Notes: generated from the sequence alone by a model not told the origin. Positions 26,888 to 37,600 are shown, numbered from the stretch's first letter. The stretch is 64,000 nucleotides of DNA from Rhizomicrobium electricum (GCF_011762045.1 NZ_JAASQS010000008.1:248001-312000); one strand, 5' to 3'. Made by a program: numbers and translations.

Positions 26888-28216
26888 ATGGCGATGAAAA
26901 GACTGAGTCTGATGGTCGTGGCCGTTGTAGGGCTGGTGTTGAGCCATCCCGCATTCGCCGCGCTGCAGGTTGACGTCAACCAGGGCAATCTTCAGCCTCT
27001 GCCGATCGCCATTCCCGATTTCATTTCGGTGTCAGGTGCCCCTGCTGCAGGGCCCGCCAACACCGCCGCGATTCCGAACATCGCGCAGGTCGTGCGCGCC
27101 GACTTGGAGCGCTCGGGCTTGTTCAAGCCGCTGGATCCGAAGTCGTTCATCGAGCACATCAGCAACATCAATGTTGCACCCAACTTCCAGAACTGGCGGG
27201 TCATCAACGCCCAGGGTCTGGTGACCGGGCAGGCCACGCTGCAGCCGGACGGCCGGCTCCGGGTCGATTTCCGTCTCTGGGACGTCTACGGCGAAAGCCA
27301 GATGCTGGGTCTGCAGTTCACAACCCAGCCGGCCACTTGGCGGCGGGTCGCCCACATGATCTCGGACGCCATTTACCAGCGTATCACCGGCGAAAAGGGT
27401 TATTTCGATACCCGCATTGTTTTCATCTCGGAATCGGGACCGGCCCTGCATCGCCAGAAGCGGCTCGCCATCATGGACGAGGACGGCTGGAATTCGTCGT
27501 TCCTGACCAACGGCTTTCTGGTGCTGACCCCGAGGTTCAACCCTTCCGCGCAAATGATCGCTTATATGTCCTACGCCACGGGCAAGCCGCGCGTATTTCT
27601 GTTCGATCTCGAAACCGGCCGACAGGAGAAACTCGGCGACTTTCCCAATATGACGTTCTCGCCGCGGTTTTCGCCGGATGGCAATTTGGTTGCCATGTCG
27701 CTCGAAAGCGGGGGCAATTCCGATATCTACATCATGGACTTACGCACGCGGCAGACGCGCCGGCTGACGTATGATCCGGCGGTCGATACGGCACCGTCGT
27801 TCTCGCCGGACGGCAAGCAGATCGTGTTCGAGTCAGATCGCGGCGGCAGCCAGCAGATCTATGTGATGAATGTCGATGGATCCAACCCGCACCGCATCAG
27901 TTTCGGGGAGGGCCGACACGGCACCCCGGTGTGGTCGCCTCGCGGGGATTTGATCGCCTTCACCAGTGTCATGAGCGCCCAGTTCCGCATTGGTGTCATG
28001 CGCCCGGATGGCGGTGGCGAAAGACTGCTGTCCAATGGCTGGCAGGACGAAGGTCCTACATGGGCCCCGAATGGACGAGTTCTGATGTTCACTCGCACCG
28101 CCCAAGGCGGTCGCGGCTCTCAGATATGGTCTATCGATGTCACAGGTCGCAACCAAAGACGTGTTTCCACACCGGGAGATGCATCGGATCCGGCATGGTC
28201 GCCCTTGATCCAGTAG
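26888..28216 (+). CDS. tolB: TolB, periplasmic Tol protein
   Basis: This 442-residue periplasmic protein has a signal peptide ([23 protein letters not shown]), the N-terminal alpha/beta domain, and a C-terminal six-bladed propeller with PD40 repeats such as [16 protein letters not shown] and [10 protein letters not shown]. TolB binds Pal at the outer membrane and TolA. It lies 11 nt after tolA. MAMKR or MKR (2 codons later) could be the true start. Confidence 0.95.
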   Translation: MAMKRLSLMVVAVVGLVLSHPAFAALQVDVNQGNLQPLPIAIPDFISVSGAPAAGPANTAAIPNIAQVVRADLERSGLFKPLDPKSFIEHISNINVAPNFQNWRVINAQGLVTGQATLQPDGRLRVDFRLWDVYGESQMLGLQFTTQPATWRRVAHMISDAIYQRITGEKGYFDTRIVFISESGPALHRQKRLAIMDEDGWNSSFLTNGFLVLTPRFNPSAQMIAYMSYATGKPRVFLFDLETGRQEKLGDFPNMTFSPRFSPDGNLVAMSLESGGNSDIYIMDLRTRQTRRLTYDPAVDTAPSFSPDGKQIVFESDRGGSQQIYVMNVDGSNPHRISFGEGRHGTPVWSPRGDLIAFTSVMSAQFRIGVMRPDGGGERLLSNGWQDEGPTWAPNGRVLMFTRTAQGGRGSQIWSIDVTGRNQRRVSTPGDASDPAWSPLIQ

Positions 28217-28330
28217 GTGTATTCTCCTTACAATCCGTCGACCGAGGGCGTATTGGGGTAGGTGCGAAAAAATCGGAGCGCGGAGTTCTCGCAGTCGGCA
28301 CGCGCTTTTGCTTGAGGAGTTGGGATAACC

Positions 28331-28840
28331 ATGAAGAATTTTGTTGTCGGCCCGATGGCCGTCGTCGCTTTGTCGCTGTTTGTCGCGGGTTGCGCGACGA
28401 AGGCTCCGCCGCCTCCGCCGCCTCCTCCGGCTGTTCAGCCGGCCCCGCCGCCGGCTCCTTCGATCGTGCCCGGCTCGGCGCAGGATCTGAAGGTCAACGT
28501 TGGTGACACCGTCCACTTCGAGTACGACAAATACGCCGTTCTCGAGCAGGACAAGGCGACCCTGCAGCGTCAGGCTGCGTGGCTCGCGAAGTGGCCGAAC
28601 ATCAAGGTCACGGTCGAAGGTCATGCCGACGAGCGCGGCACCCGCGAATACAACATCGCGCTGGGTGCGAAGCGCGCCAACGCCGTGAAGGAATATCTCG
28701 TCAGCCTCGGCGTTTCCGCTGCGCGCGTCGACACGGTGTCGTACGGCAAGGAACGTCCGGTCTGCACGGATTCGACGGAAGATTGCTGGTCGCAGAATCG
28801 TCGCGGCGTGACGATCATCGCGTCCGGCGCGAACTCGTAA
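28331..28840 (+). CDS. pal: Peptidoglycan-associated lipoprotein Pal
   Basis: The 169-residue protein is a lipoprotein: the signal ends in LFVAGC with the lipidated Cys21, followed by a Pro-rich linker (about 25-47). The OmpA-like domain contains YFEYDKYAVLEQ-type strands, GHADERGTREYNIALGAKRANAVKEYL, the peptidoglycan-binding motif, and the final SQNRRGV. Pal anchors the outer membrane to the wall and is the target of TolB. A strong terminator follows. Confidence 0.96.
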   Translation: MKNFVVGPMAVVALSLFVAGCATKAPPPPPPPPAVQPAPPPAPSIVPGSAQDLKVNVGDTVHFEYDKYAVLEQDKATLQRQAAWLAKWPNIKVTVEGHADERGTREYNIALGAKRANAVKEYLVSLGVSAARVDTVSYGKERPVCTDSTEDCWSQNRRGVTIIASGANS

Positions 28841-28863
28841 GCTTCTTGCGAGCGCGTGTATCA

Positions 28864-28895
28864 GGGGCGCCGGCGACGGCGCCCCTTTGTATTTT
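28864..28895 (+). terminator. Rho-independent terminator after pal
   Basis: GGGGCGCCG and CGGCGCCCC form a perfect 9-bp GC stem with a 4-nt loop, followed by TTTGTATTTT, 23 nt after the pal stop. It ends the tol-pal transcript before cpoB. Confidence 0.85.
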
Positions 28896-28966
28896 GAGGG
28901 TTTCGCGGGCGTAATTTTTCCCGTGCCCCATTTATGCTTTAAGATGTCCCGGTTCGGGAGAGCGAA

Positions 28967-29845
28967 ATGAATTGGCGATTGAGCGCCGCCGCGGCGGCAT
29001 TGATGGTGGTCCTGTGTCCCGCGGGCGCGGCGAGCTACGGCTATCTGCATCCGATCGAGGTGCGCGGCCTGTTCGGCGAGAGCGACGAGGAAAAGGCCGC
29101 CCGGCTCAAGGCCGAGCAGCGTGAGAACGATCAGGACTCGGGTATTGCCGAAATGCGCCAGCGCATCAGCGATCTCGAAAACGCGTTGCGCCAGTCGACC
29201 GGCCAAAACGAAGTTCTGGCGCATCAGATCCAGGAACTATCCCTGCGCATCGACCGCCAGCAGAAAGACTTCGACTACAAGCTGTGCACCTTGGCCGCCC
29301 AGCAGCTGGGCGCCAGCACGGCGGCTGATGGCTCAGGCAATAGTCTTCCCTGCGATCCGAACGCGGCGGTTGCCACGCTTGCGGCGCCGGGCCACGGCGG
29401 CACGCTGGGATCGCTTCCGGTCGGACAGTCGGGGGCCGGGCCTGCCCCGGCAGCGCCGGCTTCGCGCAGTCAGTACGACGAAGCCATGAACCTTCTGGCT
29501 CGTGCCCGCTACGACGAAGCGCGCGCCGCGTTCCGTGCTTTTGCCGATGCCAACCCGAAGGACCCGATGGCCGCGCAGGCCGTCTATTGGGTGGGCAACA
29601 TCGCCTTCGTGCAGAAGGATTATTCGGCCGCTGCGGTGGCATTTGCCGAGCAGATCAAGAAATATCCCTCCAACCCGCAGGGCGCCGAGAGCATGCTCAA
29701 ACTCGGTCAGTCGCTGATCGCTCTGGGGGAAAAAGAGAAAGGCTGCGTCACGCTTGGCGCGATCAAAGGCAAATACAAGCAAGCCCCGGCAGGCATCCTC
29801 AGCCAGGCGCAAACGGTCCGCGCCAAGTCCTGCAAGGGCCAGTGA
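28967..29845 (+). CDS. cpoB: CpoB (YbgF), Tol-Pal and cell-wall coordinator
   Basis: The 292-residue periplasmic protein has a signal peptide (to about residue 23), a coiled-coil region (about 45-105, EEKAARLKAEQREN and RQRISDLENAL), a low-complexity linker, and TPR repeats (about 165-290: AMNLLARARYDEARAAFRAFADANP, AQAVYWVGNIAFVQKDYSAAAVAF). CpoB trimers regulate PBP1B and TolA at division. A pal terminator lies upstream, so it may have its own promoter in the 126-bp gap. The final codons are near the tilS start. Confidence 0.92.
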   Translation: MNWRLSAAAAALMVVLCPAGAASYGYLHPIEVRGLFGESDEEKAARLKAEQRENDQDSGIAEMRQRISDLENALRQSTGQNEVLAHQIQELSLRIDRQQKDFDYKLCTLAAQQLGASTAADGSGNSLPCDPNAAVATLAAPGHGGTLGSLPVGQSGAGPAPAAPASRSQYDEAMNLLARARYDEARAAFRAFADANPKDPMAAQAVYWVGNIAFVQKDYSAAAVAFAEQIKKYPSNPQGAESMLKLGQSLIALGEKEKGCVTLGAIKGKYKQAPAGILSQAQTVRAKSCKGQ

Positions 29846-29873
29846 CGATCTGACCACGGCGTTTGCCGATGCC

Positions 29874-30887
29874 ATGACCGCATCGGGCGCGCCATGGCCC
29901 GCGGCTGTCGCGGTGTCTGGCGGTTCGGATTCCCTCGCGCTGATGCATTTGCTGCGCGACTGGGCCAAGGCGAGGGCGTTGGCGCCGCCGGTGGTTGTCA
30001 CCGTCGATCACGGTCTGAGGCCCGAGGCAGCTGTGGAAGCCAAAAAGGTCGTGCGGTGGGCTCGGAAGTGCGGCCTTCAGGCCCATGTTCTCGCGTCCGA
30101 GGCGCCGCCGCCGATTGCCGATATCGAAGCTTCCGCGCGCAAATTGCGGTACCGGCTGATCGGCGCGTTCTGCCGCAAAAAAAAGCTCGCAGCCGTATAT
30201 GTCGCCCACACCCGCGACGATCAGGCCGAGACCATCCTGATGCGATTGGCGCGCGGCAGCGGCGTCGACGGTTTGGCCGGTATGCGGCCATTGGCACCTT
30301 ACCCCGATCCGGATTTCGCGGCGGTCTCGGTGGTCCGGCCACTGCTGGGCATCCAGCGTCACGCCTTGCGCGATCTTTTGCTCGCCCGCCGGCAAACGTG
30401 GATCGAGGACCCCATGAATGCCGATGCCCGCTTTGCGCGGGTACGTGTCAGGCTGGCATGGCCGCAGCTCGCCCCGCTGGGGTTGACGCCGGAGCGTCTG
30501 GCCGAGACGGCGATCCACCTCGCCCGTGCACGAGAATCCCTTGAGATTGTCTCCCAGGCGGTTCTCACGCGTGCCTGTCAGCCCTGCCGCGGGGGATTTG
30601 CGGTGGATTCCGCGGCGCTCGCCAGTGCTCCGCTGGAACTGGGGCTTCGGGCGCTTGCTAAAATCTTAATGACCGTGAGCCGCAATCCGTACCGTCCTCG
30701 GTTCGACCGGCTGTCGGCCTTGTTGGCGGCAATTACGGGGAATTCCCTTGGTGGAGGGCGGACTTTGCATGGGTGCCGCGTCGGGCCGGCGCCTAAGGCG
30801 GCGCGGCTTTTCGGGCCGGGAACCCTGCTGGTCGAAGCGGAAAAAGGCCGCAGCGGGCTTGGAAAACCTCGCTCCGGGGCCAAATAG
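29874..30887 (+). CDS. tilS: tRNA-Ile lysidine synthase TilS
   Basis: TilS uses ATP to add lysine to C34 of the CAU-anticodon tRNA-Ile2. The PP-loop motif SGGSDS occurs at residues 15-20 from the chosen ATG, followed by VTVDHGLRPEA and AHTRDDQAETILMRLARGSGVDGLAGM, which are diagnostic. The protein would be 337 residues with the C-terminal part short and divergent. The open frame continues upstream into cpoB but without a ribosome site; ATG 29874 lies 28 nt after the cpoB stop. It may begin slightly earlier at a non-ATG codon. Confidence 0.87.
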   Translation: MTASGAPWPAAVAVSGGSDSLALMHLLRDWAKARALAPPVVVTVDHGLRPEAAVEAKKVVRWARKCGLQAHVLASEAPPPIADIEASARKLRYRLIGAFCRKKKLAAVYVAHTRDDQAETILMRLARGSGVDGLAGMRPLAPYPDPDFAAVSVVRPLLGIQRHALRDLLLARRQTWIEDPMNADARFARVRVRLAWPQLAPLGLTPERLAETAIHLARARESLEIVSQAVLTRACQPCRGGFAVDSAALASAPLELGLRALAKILMTVSRNPYRPRFDRLSALLAAITGNSLGGGRTLHGCRVGPAPKAARLFGPGTLLVEAEKGRSGLGKPRSGAK

Positions 30888-31035
30888 GTTCTTAAAGGGC
30901 TTGCGGCATAATCTTGCCCCAGCCGGTTAAATTCCTTACCGTTTCTAAATCTGGCAAGGACGAAAAAACGGCCTATCTATAGGATAGTGTTTTTCCGTCT
31001 TGTCGAGGCCGCATGGCCACCGAGAAAGGACCGCC

Positions 31036-32958
31036 TTGAATAATCTCCGCAATCTGGCGCTGTGGATCCTCATCGCGCTTCTCTTGGTCCTCCTGTTCAA
31101 TCTGTTCCAGGGGTCGAACAAGAGCACTCAGGCCCAGCAACTGAGCTACACGGCTTTCACCCAGGAAGTCGTCAAGGGCAATGTGCAGAAGATCACCTTG
31201 TCGGGTGACGAGGTGAAAGGCGAGCTGCGCAACGGCACCCAGTTCAACAGCATGGTGCCGCCCAACGACCAGACGATGTGGACCACGCTCAAGGAGCACG
31301 ATGTCAACGTCACAGTCGCCAAGCCGGACGACGGCATGTCGCCGCTTCTGAATGTGCTGGTGTCGTGGTTCCCGATGCTGCTGCTGATTGCGGTGTGGGT
31401 GTTCTTCCTCAGGCAGATGCAGTCGGGCGGCGGCAAGGCGATGGGCTTCGGCAAGTCGCGCGCCAAGCTTTTGACCGAGCGCCAGGGCCGGGTGACGTTC
31501 GAAGACGTCGCCGGCGTCGATGAAGCCAAGGAAGATCTCAAGGAAATCGTCGACTTCCTGAAGGACCCGCAGAAATTTCAGCGCCTGGGCGGCCGCATTC
31601 CGAAGGGTGTTCTGCTCGTCGGCCCGCCGGGTACCGGCAAGACTTTGCTTGCGCGCGCCATCGCCGGTGAAGCCAATGTGCCGTTCTTCACCATTTCCGG
31701 CTCGGATTTCGTCGAAATGTTTGTCGGCGTCGGTGCCAGCCGCGTCCGCGATATGTTCGAGCAGGCCAAGAAGAATGCCCCGTGTCTCGTCTTCATCGAC
31801 GAAATCGACGCGGTGGGCCGTCATCGCGGCGCCGGTCTCGGCGGCGGCAATGACGAGCGCGAGCAAACCCTGAACCAATTGCTGGTCGAGATGGATGGCT
31901 TCGAGGCCAACGAAGGCGTCATCCTGATTGCCGCTACCAACCGTCCTGACGTGCTCGATCCGGCGCTGCTGCGTCCTGGTCGTTTCGACCGCGAAATCGT
32001 CGTGCCCAATCCTGATCTCGCCGGTCGCGAGAAGATTCTGCGCGTGCATATGCGCAAGGTCCCGCTGGCGCCGGATGTCGATCCCAAAGTGATTGCGCGC
32101 GGCACGCCGGGCTTCTCCGGTGCCGATCTTGCCAATCTCGTCAACGAGGCGGCTCTCTTGGCAGCTCGTCGCGGCAAGCGCGTGGTGTCGATGAGCGAAC
32201 TCGAGGACGCCAAGGACAAGGTGATGATGGGTGCCGAACGGCGCTCCCTCGTCATGCGCGAAGAGGAAAAGAAGAACACCGCCTATCACGAAGCCGGTCA
32301 CGCCATCGTGGCGCTCAATGTGATTGGCTCCGATCCGATTCACAAAGCGACCATCATTCCGCGCGGCCGTGCCCTTGGCATGGTGATGCGGTTGCCGGAG
32401 CACGATCAGCTCTCGGTGACGCGCCAGAAGATGTACGCCGATATCGCGGTAGCCTTTGGCGGCCGTCTCGCCGAAGAGATCATCTTTGGCTACGACCAAG
32501 TCACGACCGGCGCGATCTCCGACATCCGTCAGGCGACGCGGATGGTCCGCAACATGGTGACACGCTACGGCTTCTCCGATGCGTTAGGCCCGATCGAGTT
32601 CGCCGAAAACCAGGAAGAGGTCTTCCTCGGTCATTCGGTGGCGCGTCAGCAGAACGTTTCGGAAGCAACCGCGCAGAAGATCGACTCCGAAATCCGCCGT
32701 ATCATCGACGAATGCTACGAGCGGGCGCGGACCATCCTGACCGAGAAGCGCACCGACCTCGAAACGCTGGCCAAGGGCCTGCTTGAATACGAGACCCTGA
32801 CCGGCGACGAGATCGTGGCGCTGCTCAAAGGCATTCCGCCGGTGCGCACGCCGTACGAGGAGCCAGAGCCGCAGCGCGGTCCAGGTCCCAGCGTGCCGCA
32901 GGCAGGTGTCCCCCGCGGGCCGGGCATCATCGCGCCGGAGCCGCAGCCGGGGCACTGA
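31036..32958 (+). CDS. ftsH: Membrane AAA protease FtsH
   Basis: The protein is 640 residues from a TTG start that has GAAAGGA 6 nt upstream and gives the family N-terminus [24 protein letters not shown]. It holds Walker A GPPGTGKT (196-203), Walker [10 protein letters not shown], the second region of homology [20 protein letters not shown], and the zinc site HEAGH (418-422). FtsH degrades membrane and regulatory proteins as a hexamer. The tail is Pro-rich ([13 protein letters not shown]). The upstream gap (30888-31035) has an AT-rich dyad-like stretch CTATC-TATAG-GATAG near 30976, possible promoter territory. Confidence 0.96.
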   Translation: MNNLRNLALWILIALLLVLLFNLFQGSNKSTQAQQLSYTAFTQEVVKGNVQKITLSGDEVKGELRNGTQFNSMVPPNDQTMWTTLKEHDVNVTVAKPDDGMSPLLNVLVSWFPMLLLIAVWVFFLRQMQSGGGKAMGFGKSRAKLLTERQGRVTFEDVAGVDEAKEDLKEIVDFLKDPQKFQRLGGRIPKGVLLVGPPGTGKTLLARAIAGEANVPFFTISGSDFVEMFVGVGASRVRDMFEQAKKNAPCLVFIDEIDAVGRHRGAGLGGGNDEREQTLNQLLVEMDGFEANEGVILIAATNRPDVLDPALLRPGRFDREIVVPNPDLAGREKILRVHMRKVPLAPDVDPKVIARGTPGFSGADLANLVNEAALLAARRGKRVVSMSELEDAKDKVMMGAERRSLVMREEEKKNTAYHEAGHAIVALNVIGSDPIHKATIIPRGRALGMVMRLPEHDQLSVTRQKMYADIAVAFGGRLAEEIIFGYDQVTTGAISDIRQATRMVRNMVTRYGFSDALGPIEFAENQEEVFLGHSVARQQNVSEATAQKIDSEIRRIIDECYERARTILTEKRTDLETLAKGLLEYETLTGDEIVALLKGIPPVRTPYEEPEPQRGPGPSVPQAGVPRGPGIIAPEPQPGH

Positions 32959-32980
32959 ACGGACCTGCAACACGGAATCG

Positions 32981-33014
32981 AAAAGGCTCGGGATCTCCGG
33001 GCCTTTTCTTTGTT
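32981..33014 (+). terminator. Rho-independent terminator after ftsH
   Basis: AAAAGGCTCGG and CCGGGCCTTTT pair (one G-T wobble) around a 5-nt loop and are followed by CTTTGTTT. It lies about 22 nt after the ftsH stop and separates ftsH from the M50-like gene. Confidence 0.75.
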
Positions 33015-33054
33015 TCGGCCCCGCTAAGCGGCAGCGATCTGCTAGGCTTCGGTC

Positions 33055-34104
33055 ATGACGGCTGCCGCGCCCCTCTCCGCAAAGCAGGCTCCGCTTCTGG
33101 CGGCGGCGCTGATCGCATTCGTAGCGGCGAGTGCGGGTATTACGATAGCCGTCTGGCATGCCGATGCGCTTCCGGACGTGCTCGCCCGGTTGGTGTCGCT
33201 CGTGTTTTTCCTCTTTATCGTGCCGGCCGAGGTGCTGGTACACGAGGGCGGCCATCTTGCCGTCGCCAAACTGCTTGGCTGGCGTGTGCCGCTTTTGTCG
33301 TGGGGGCCCTTCACCCTGCGCTTCGTTCCGTTGAAACTCGTTTATGGCGCTCCCGCATTCGGCAGCAGCGCAGCCGGCGCGGTGGTTGCCGTGCCGCCGG
33401 CCGGGCGGGAGAGCAATTGGGGTTGGGCTTTGCTGTCCGCGGGCGGACCGCTCGCCAATTTCCTATTGGCCGGTGCCGCAGGGATGGCCTCCGCCGCGGC
33501 TTCCGACACGCCACGGGCGCTGTTTCTCGTATTGGCCGTCATCTCACTGGCGTCTGGACTCTATAACCTCTGGCCGCGCGGCAGTTCGGACGGCGCTCAG
33601 CTTCTGAATGTGCTGCGATTCAAGAACGGCGATTGGCGCGGTCTGTTTGCGCGCCTCGTCGAACAAACCCTGCGCGGCGTCCGGCCTCGCGACTGGCCCG
33701 ACTCATTGATGGTGGCCGTTCGGCGCCTTTCCCTATGGTCTGATAGTCCCGATCTCCAGCTTGCCGCCTACGCGTGGCACCTCGACCGCGGTGAAATCGG
33801 ACCGGCCCGTGCCGCCCTTGCGCGCAGTGCTCGCGATCCGCAGATTTTTGCCGAACAGGCCTTCGCAGCAGCATGGTTCGATCGCAACGCGGCGGCTGCG
33901 GGCGCGCTTCTTGCGCGCACCGGCTGGAGCAGCCATAGCCTGATCTGCTATTGGCGGGCGCGTGCCGCGCAGGCGCTGATCACTGGCGAAACGACTGCAG
34001 CACGCGAGGCGCTGCGCAAGGGGCGCATCCTTGTCCGCGAAGGTCCTTTCGCCACCGCATTCGATGCCGATTGGTTCGACGCGATCGAAAAGGAGCTTCC
34101 GTGA
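33055..34104 (+). CDS. M50-like membrane metalloprotease
   Basis: The 349-residue membrane protein has the zinc protease motif HEGGH (63-67) in a hydrophobic segment and a second region GLYNLWPRGSSDGAQLLNVL in which LWPRGSSDG resembles the NPxxxxDG motif of site-2 proteases, though the leading Asn-Pro order is changed. The C-terminal half (about 190-349) is a soluble alpha-helical region with TPR-like periodicity. It is likely an intramembrane protease of family M50/S2P with unknown substrate. The gene overlaps the folP GTG by 4 nt, so it belongs to the folP-glmM-thiD transcript. Confidence 0.75.
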   Translation: MTAAAPLSAKQAPLLAAALIAFVAASAGITIAVWHADALPDVLARLVSLVFFLFIVPAEVLVHEGGHLAVAKLLGWRVPLLSWGPFTLRFVPLKLVYGAPAFGSSAAGAVVAVPPAGRESNWGWALLSAGGPLANFLLAGAAGMASAAASDTPRALFLVLAVISLASGLYNLWPRGSSDGAQLLNVLRFKNGDWRGLFARLVEQTLRGVRPRDWPDSLMVAVRRLSLWSDSPDLQLAAYAWHLDRGEIGPARAALARSARDPQIFAEQAFAAAWFDRNAAAAGALLARTGWSSHSLICYWRARAAQALITGETTAAREALRKGRILVREGPFATAFDADWFDAIEKELP

Positions 34105-34910
34105 GCCCGAATATTCTCGGCATTCTCAATGTCACGACGGATTCGTTTTCCGACGGTGGCAAATACCTTCAGATCGACGACGCGCTCGCCCATGGTTGTG
34201 CCTTGATGGCTGACGGTGCACACGGGCTTGATATCGGGGCGGCGGCTTCCAATCCGAAATCCGAGCCTGTGCCGCCGGACGTAGAGATCGCCCGGCTTGC
34301 GCCCGTCGTGGCGGCGCTTTCCCGCGAGGGCGTGCCGTTGTCCATCGACACCTTTTCGCCGGCCGTGCAACGCTGGGCGCTGGGCGAGGGCGTCGCCTAT
34401 TTGAATGACATTCACGGCTTTTCTGATGCGTCGCTCTATCCGTTGCTGGCCGACAGCGATGCCAAGCTGATCGTGATGCACGCCGTCCAGGCCGAGGGCC
34501 GGGCCACCGCCGACGATGTTGCGCCGGATACCATCTACGACCGTATTCTGGAATTTTTCGAAGATCGTCTCGGTGCCCTGACGCGGGCGGGAATCGCGCG
34601 CGACCGGTTGATCGTCGATCCGGGGATGGGAATGTTCCTCGGGCGCCATTCCGAGTCGTCCTACGAGGTATTGCGGCGGATCGGGGACCTCAAACAAGCT
34701 TTCGATTTGCCGGTCCTGATTTCGGTATCGCGCAAATCCTTCCTGCGCGCCGGACGGCCAGCCGCCGAGGCGGGGCCTGCGACATTGGCTGCCGAACTCT
34801 TTGCATGTCACGCAGGAGCAGACTATATCCGCACTCACGACCCGGCCGCTCTGGCCAGTGGTCTCAAGACCTGGAATGCCATATTAACCGGTAACACAAC
34901 GTCAACTTAA
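34101..34910 (+). CDS. folP: Dihydropteroate synthase-like protein with altered substrate loop
   Basis: The GTG start has AAGGAG upstream and overlaps the previous stop (GTGA). The 269 residues fold as a DHPS TIM barrel: [40 protein letters not shown] and YIRTHD are all present. Two positions deviate: the loop usually reading GGESTRPGA reads [10 protein letters not shown], and DPGFGFGK reads DPGMGMFLG. It may still be the folate enzyme of this lineage, because its place between ftsH and glmM is the classical folP position; a paralogue with changed activity cannot be excluded. Confidence 0.8.
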   Translation: MSPNILGILNVTTDSFSDGGKYLQIDDALAHGCALMADGAHGLDIGAAASNPKSEPVPPDVEIARLAPVVAALSREGVPLSIDTFSPAVQRWALGEGVAYLNDIHGFSDASLYPLLADSDAKLIVMHAVQAEGRATADDVAPDTIYDRILEFFEDRLGALTRAGIARDRLIVDPGMGMFLGRHSESSYEVLRRIGDLKQAFDLPVLISVSRKSFLRAGRPAAEAGPATLAAELFACHAGADYIRTHDPAALASGLKTWNAILTGNTTST

Positions 34911-34962
34911 CAAGCCGATTTTATTGGTATTATCCGGCTCGACCCAAATTCAGCGAGGGGCA

Positions 34963-36309
34963 ATGACGCGCAAGTTTTTCGGAACCGACGGCATTCGCGG
35001 CCAAGCCAACACCCATCCCATGACCGCCGAGATCGCGATGAAAGTCGGTATGGCGGCCGGTCGCATCTTCCGTCGTGGCGAGCACCGCGGTCGCGTGGTG
35101 ATCGGCAAGGATACCCGTCTGTCGGGCTATATGGTCGAGAACGCGATGGTCGCCGGTTTCACGGCGGTGGGCATGGATGTCTTCCAGTTCGGCCCCTTGC
35201 CGACACCGGCGGTGGCGATGCTGACGCGGTCCCTGCGCGCCGATCTCGGCGTGATGATCTCGGCCTCGCACAATGCGTATACGGATAACGGCATCAAGCT
35301 GTTTGGCCCCGACGGCAACAAATTGTCGGATGCGCGCGAGGAGCAGATCGAGGCCCTGATGTTGAACGGGCTAGAAGCGGGTCTGGCGGCGGCTTCCAAG
35401 ATCGGCCGGGCCAAGCGCATCGACGACGCCCAGGCGCGCTATATCGAACTGGTAAAGGGAACGTTCCCCCGCCATCTGCGCCTCGATGGTTTGAGGGTCG
35501 TCATCGATTGCGCCAACGGCGCGGCGTACAAGGTTGCCCCGGCGGTGCTTTGGGAGCTTGGGGCGGAGATTATTCCGCTCGGCGTCGAGCCCGACGGTTT
35601 CAACATCAATCTCGAATGCGGCTCGACCGCGCCGGAAGCCATGTGCGCCAAGGTGCGCGAGGTGAGGGCCGACTTCGGTCTGGCGCTCGACGGCGATGCC
35701 GATCGCGTGGTCTTGGCCGACGAACACGGCCGTATCATCGACGGCGACCAGGTGCTGGCGTTGATCGCTTCGTGCTGGAAGAAGACCGAAACCCTGCGCG
35801 GCGGCGGCGTGGTCGGCACGGTGATGTCGAACGTCGGCCTCGAACGCTATCTCGGCAGCCTCGACCTCAAGCTGGTGCGCGCTTCGGTGGGCGACCGCTA
35901 TGTCATCGAGGAGATGAAGAAGGGCGGCTACAACGTCGGCGGCGAGCAGTCGGGCCATATCGTGCTCAACGACTTCTGCACCACCGGCGACGGCCTCATC
36001 GCCGGCCTGCAGGTGCTGGCCGCGATCGCGCGGGAAGGCAAGCCGGCGTCCGCCGCCTGCCACCTGTTCGAGCCGCTGCCGCAAGTCCTCAAGAACGTGC
36101 GCTTCAAGCATGGCGCGCCGCTCGAGAACGCCAAGGTCAAGAAGACCATCGAAGACTGCCGCACCAAGCTCGACGGCAAGGGCCGCATCCTGGTGCGCAA
36201 GTCCGGCACCGAGCCGCTCATCCGCATCATGGCCGAAGGCGAAGACGAAAAGGCCATCAATACGGTGGTCGGCGTGATCGCCGAAGCCATTGCGGAAGCA
36301 ACCGCGTGA
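34963..36309 (+). CDS. glmM: Phosphoglucosamine mutase GlmM
   Basis: GlmM converts glucosamine-6-phosphate to glucosamine-1-phosphate for UDP-GlcNAc synthesis. The 448 residues from [13 protein letters not shown] include the phosphoserine motif ISASHN with Ser102, the same position as in E. coli, the Mg site [10 protein letters not shown], the sugar loop GGEQSGH and the phosphate loop [11 protein letters not shown]. The chosen ATG follows GAGGGGCA; the open frame extends 13 codons upstream into the intergenic gap. Confidence 0.97.
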   Translation: MTRKFFGTDGIRGQANTHPMTAEIAMKVGMAAGRIFRRGEHRGRVVIGKDTRLSGYMVENAMVAGFTAVGMDVFQFGPLPTPAVAMLTRSLRADLGVMISASHNAYTDNGIKLFGPDGNKLSDAREEQIEALMLNGLEAGLAAASKIGRAKRIDDAQARYIELVKGTFPRHLRLDGLRVVIDCANGAAYKVAPAVLWELGAEIIPLGVEPDGFNINLECGSTAPEAMCAKVREVRADFGLALDGDADRVVLADEHGRIIDGDQVLALIASCWKKTETLRGGGVVGTVMSNVGLERYLGSLDLKLVRASVGDRYVIEEMKKGGYNVGGEQSGHIVLNDFCTTGDGLIAGLQVLAAIAREGKPASAACHLFEPLPQVLKNVRFKHGAPLENAKVKKTIEDCRTKLDGKGRILVRKSGTEPLIRIMAEGEDEKAINTVVGVIAEAIAEATA

Positions 36310-37133
36310 GCCTCAAGCGCCTGCTGATTATTGCCGGTTCCGACTCGTCGGGCGGAGCCGGCATTCAGGCCGACATCAAGACGGCGAGCGCCTTCGGCGT
36401 CTACGCCATGACGGCGATCACCGCGATCACGGCGCAGAATACGACCGGCGTTACCGCCGTGCATGCCGTGCCGCCGGACATCGTGCGGCAGCAGATCATT
36501 GCCTGCCTCAAGGACATCGGCGCCGATGCGATCAAGACCGGCATGCTGGCCAATGCCGCCATCGTCCGCGTCGTCGCCGCGACGCTGAAAGAATACGCGC
36601 CGGGCATTCCCTTGGTGGTCGACCCGGTGATGGTGGCGACCTCGGGCGCGGCGCTTCTGAAGCCGGATGCCGAAAAGACCGTCATCAAACAGCTCATCCC
36701 GCTCGCCACGCTGGTGACCCCGAATATCCCGGAGACCAAGCGGCTGACGGGGATCACCCGCACCGACCGCGCCTCCTTACGCAAGGCGGCGGCGATCCTT
36801 CGTGATATGGGTGCGAAGGCGGCGCTCATCAAGGGCGGACATTCGTCCAAGGCGACCATCGACGACATTCTGGTCTGGGAGCACGGCGAGGACACGTTCG
36901 GCTTCCCGCGCCTTAAGACGCGCCACACGCACGGCACCGGCTGCACACTGGCCTCGGCGATCGCCGCCAACCTGGCCAAGGGTCTGCCGATCACCGTCGC
37001 AGTGGCCAAGGCGCGCGAGTACGTCCAGGCCGCCATCGCCGATGCGCCGGGCTTCGGCAAAGGCCACGGCCCGCTCAATCACATGGTGCAATGGACCGGC
37101 CGGCCGCTGAAGGGCGCGGTGCTGAAGCTCTAA
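36306..37133 (+). CDS. thiD: Hydroxymethylpyrimidine (phosphate) kinase ThiD
   Basis: This 275-residue ribokinase-fold enzyme phosphorylates HMP and HMP-P in thiamine synthesis. Diagnostic motifs are [18 protein letters not shown] at the N-terminus, [15 protein letters not shown] and, near the end, [18 protein letters not shown] with the anion-hole GTGC. A GTG start overlaps the glmM stop (GTGA), so it is translated from the glmM message; no TPP riboswitch can fit upstream. The stop overlaps the convergent YkgJ-type gene by 4 nt. Confidence 0.94.
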   Translation: MSLKRLLIIAGSDSSGGAGIQADIKTASAFGVYAMTAITAITAQNTTGVTAVHAVPPDIVRQQIIACLKDIGADAIKTGMLANAAIVRVVAATLKEYAPGIPLVVDPVMVATSGAALLKPDAEKTVIKQLIPLATLVTPNIPETKRLTGITRTDRASLRKAAAILRDMGAKAALIKGGHSSKATIDDILVWEHGEDTFGFPRLKTRHTHGTGCTLASAIAANLAKGLPITVAVAKAREYVQAAIADAPGFGKGHGPLNHMVQWTGRPLKGAVLKL

Positions 37134-37513
37134 TCGTTCTGCGTCGTGGCGATCATCTCTTGATCGTCCTGGGTGTCGCGCTCGATCTTGAGGAACTCGT
37201 AGTAGCCGCACTTGCCGGTCGGATAGGCGCGGCAGATGTACGGGCGCGCCATATAAACCGTGCAGCGGCGTTCTTCGGTATCGAAGAAGCGGCAGATCTT
37301 GCCGAAATGCGGATCGGCCTTGCGGCGCATCTTGTAGGCGCCGTCCTTGGCGTCCTGCTTGCGGCCGGGCGTGACGAACTTCTTCTTGGCCTCTTCGAGA
37401 CCGATCTTGAAGTGCTTGGCCAGCCGCTTCAGGTCGCTCTCTTTGACCGGGATGATGTGATACGAGCAGCAATAGCCCGGACACTTCGAACAATCGAACG
37501 GTTTTCTAGCCAT
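37130..37513 (-). CDS. YkgJ-type cysteine cluster protein
   Basis: The 127-residue protein has an N-terminal Cys cluster CSKCPGYCC and a second set CRFF, CTVYMARPYICRAYPTGKCGYY. The arrangement matches the YkgJ/UPF0153 family, thought to bind zinc or an Fe-S cluster. Function is unknown. The ATG at 37513 begins MARKPFDCSKC, the usual family start; an 18-codon longer frame exists. Confidence 0.85.
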   Translation of the reverse strand: MARKPFDCSKCPGYCCSYHIIPVKESDLKRLAKHFKIGLEEAKKKFVTPGRKQDAKDGAYKMRRKADPHFGKICRFFDTEERRCTVYMARPYICRAYPTGKCGYYEFLKIERDTQDDQEMIATTQND

Positions 37514-37600
37514 GATTCCCTGCATAACAGCGCGCCGCGCCGTTATCAATTCGGCGCAATTGCGCAATAACGGTATGGATTAGCCTCACCCCCGGCCCAT

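Noticed and set aside
36306..36330. TPP riboswitch for thiD
   Set aside because: thiD starts by overlapping the glmM stop, so there is no leader in which a riboswitch could lie.
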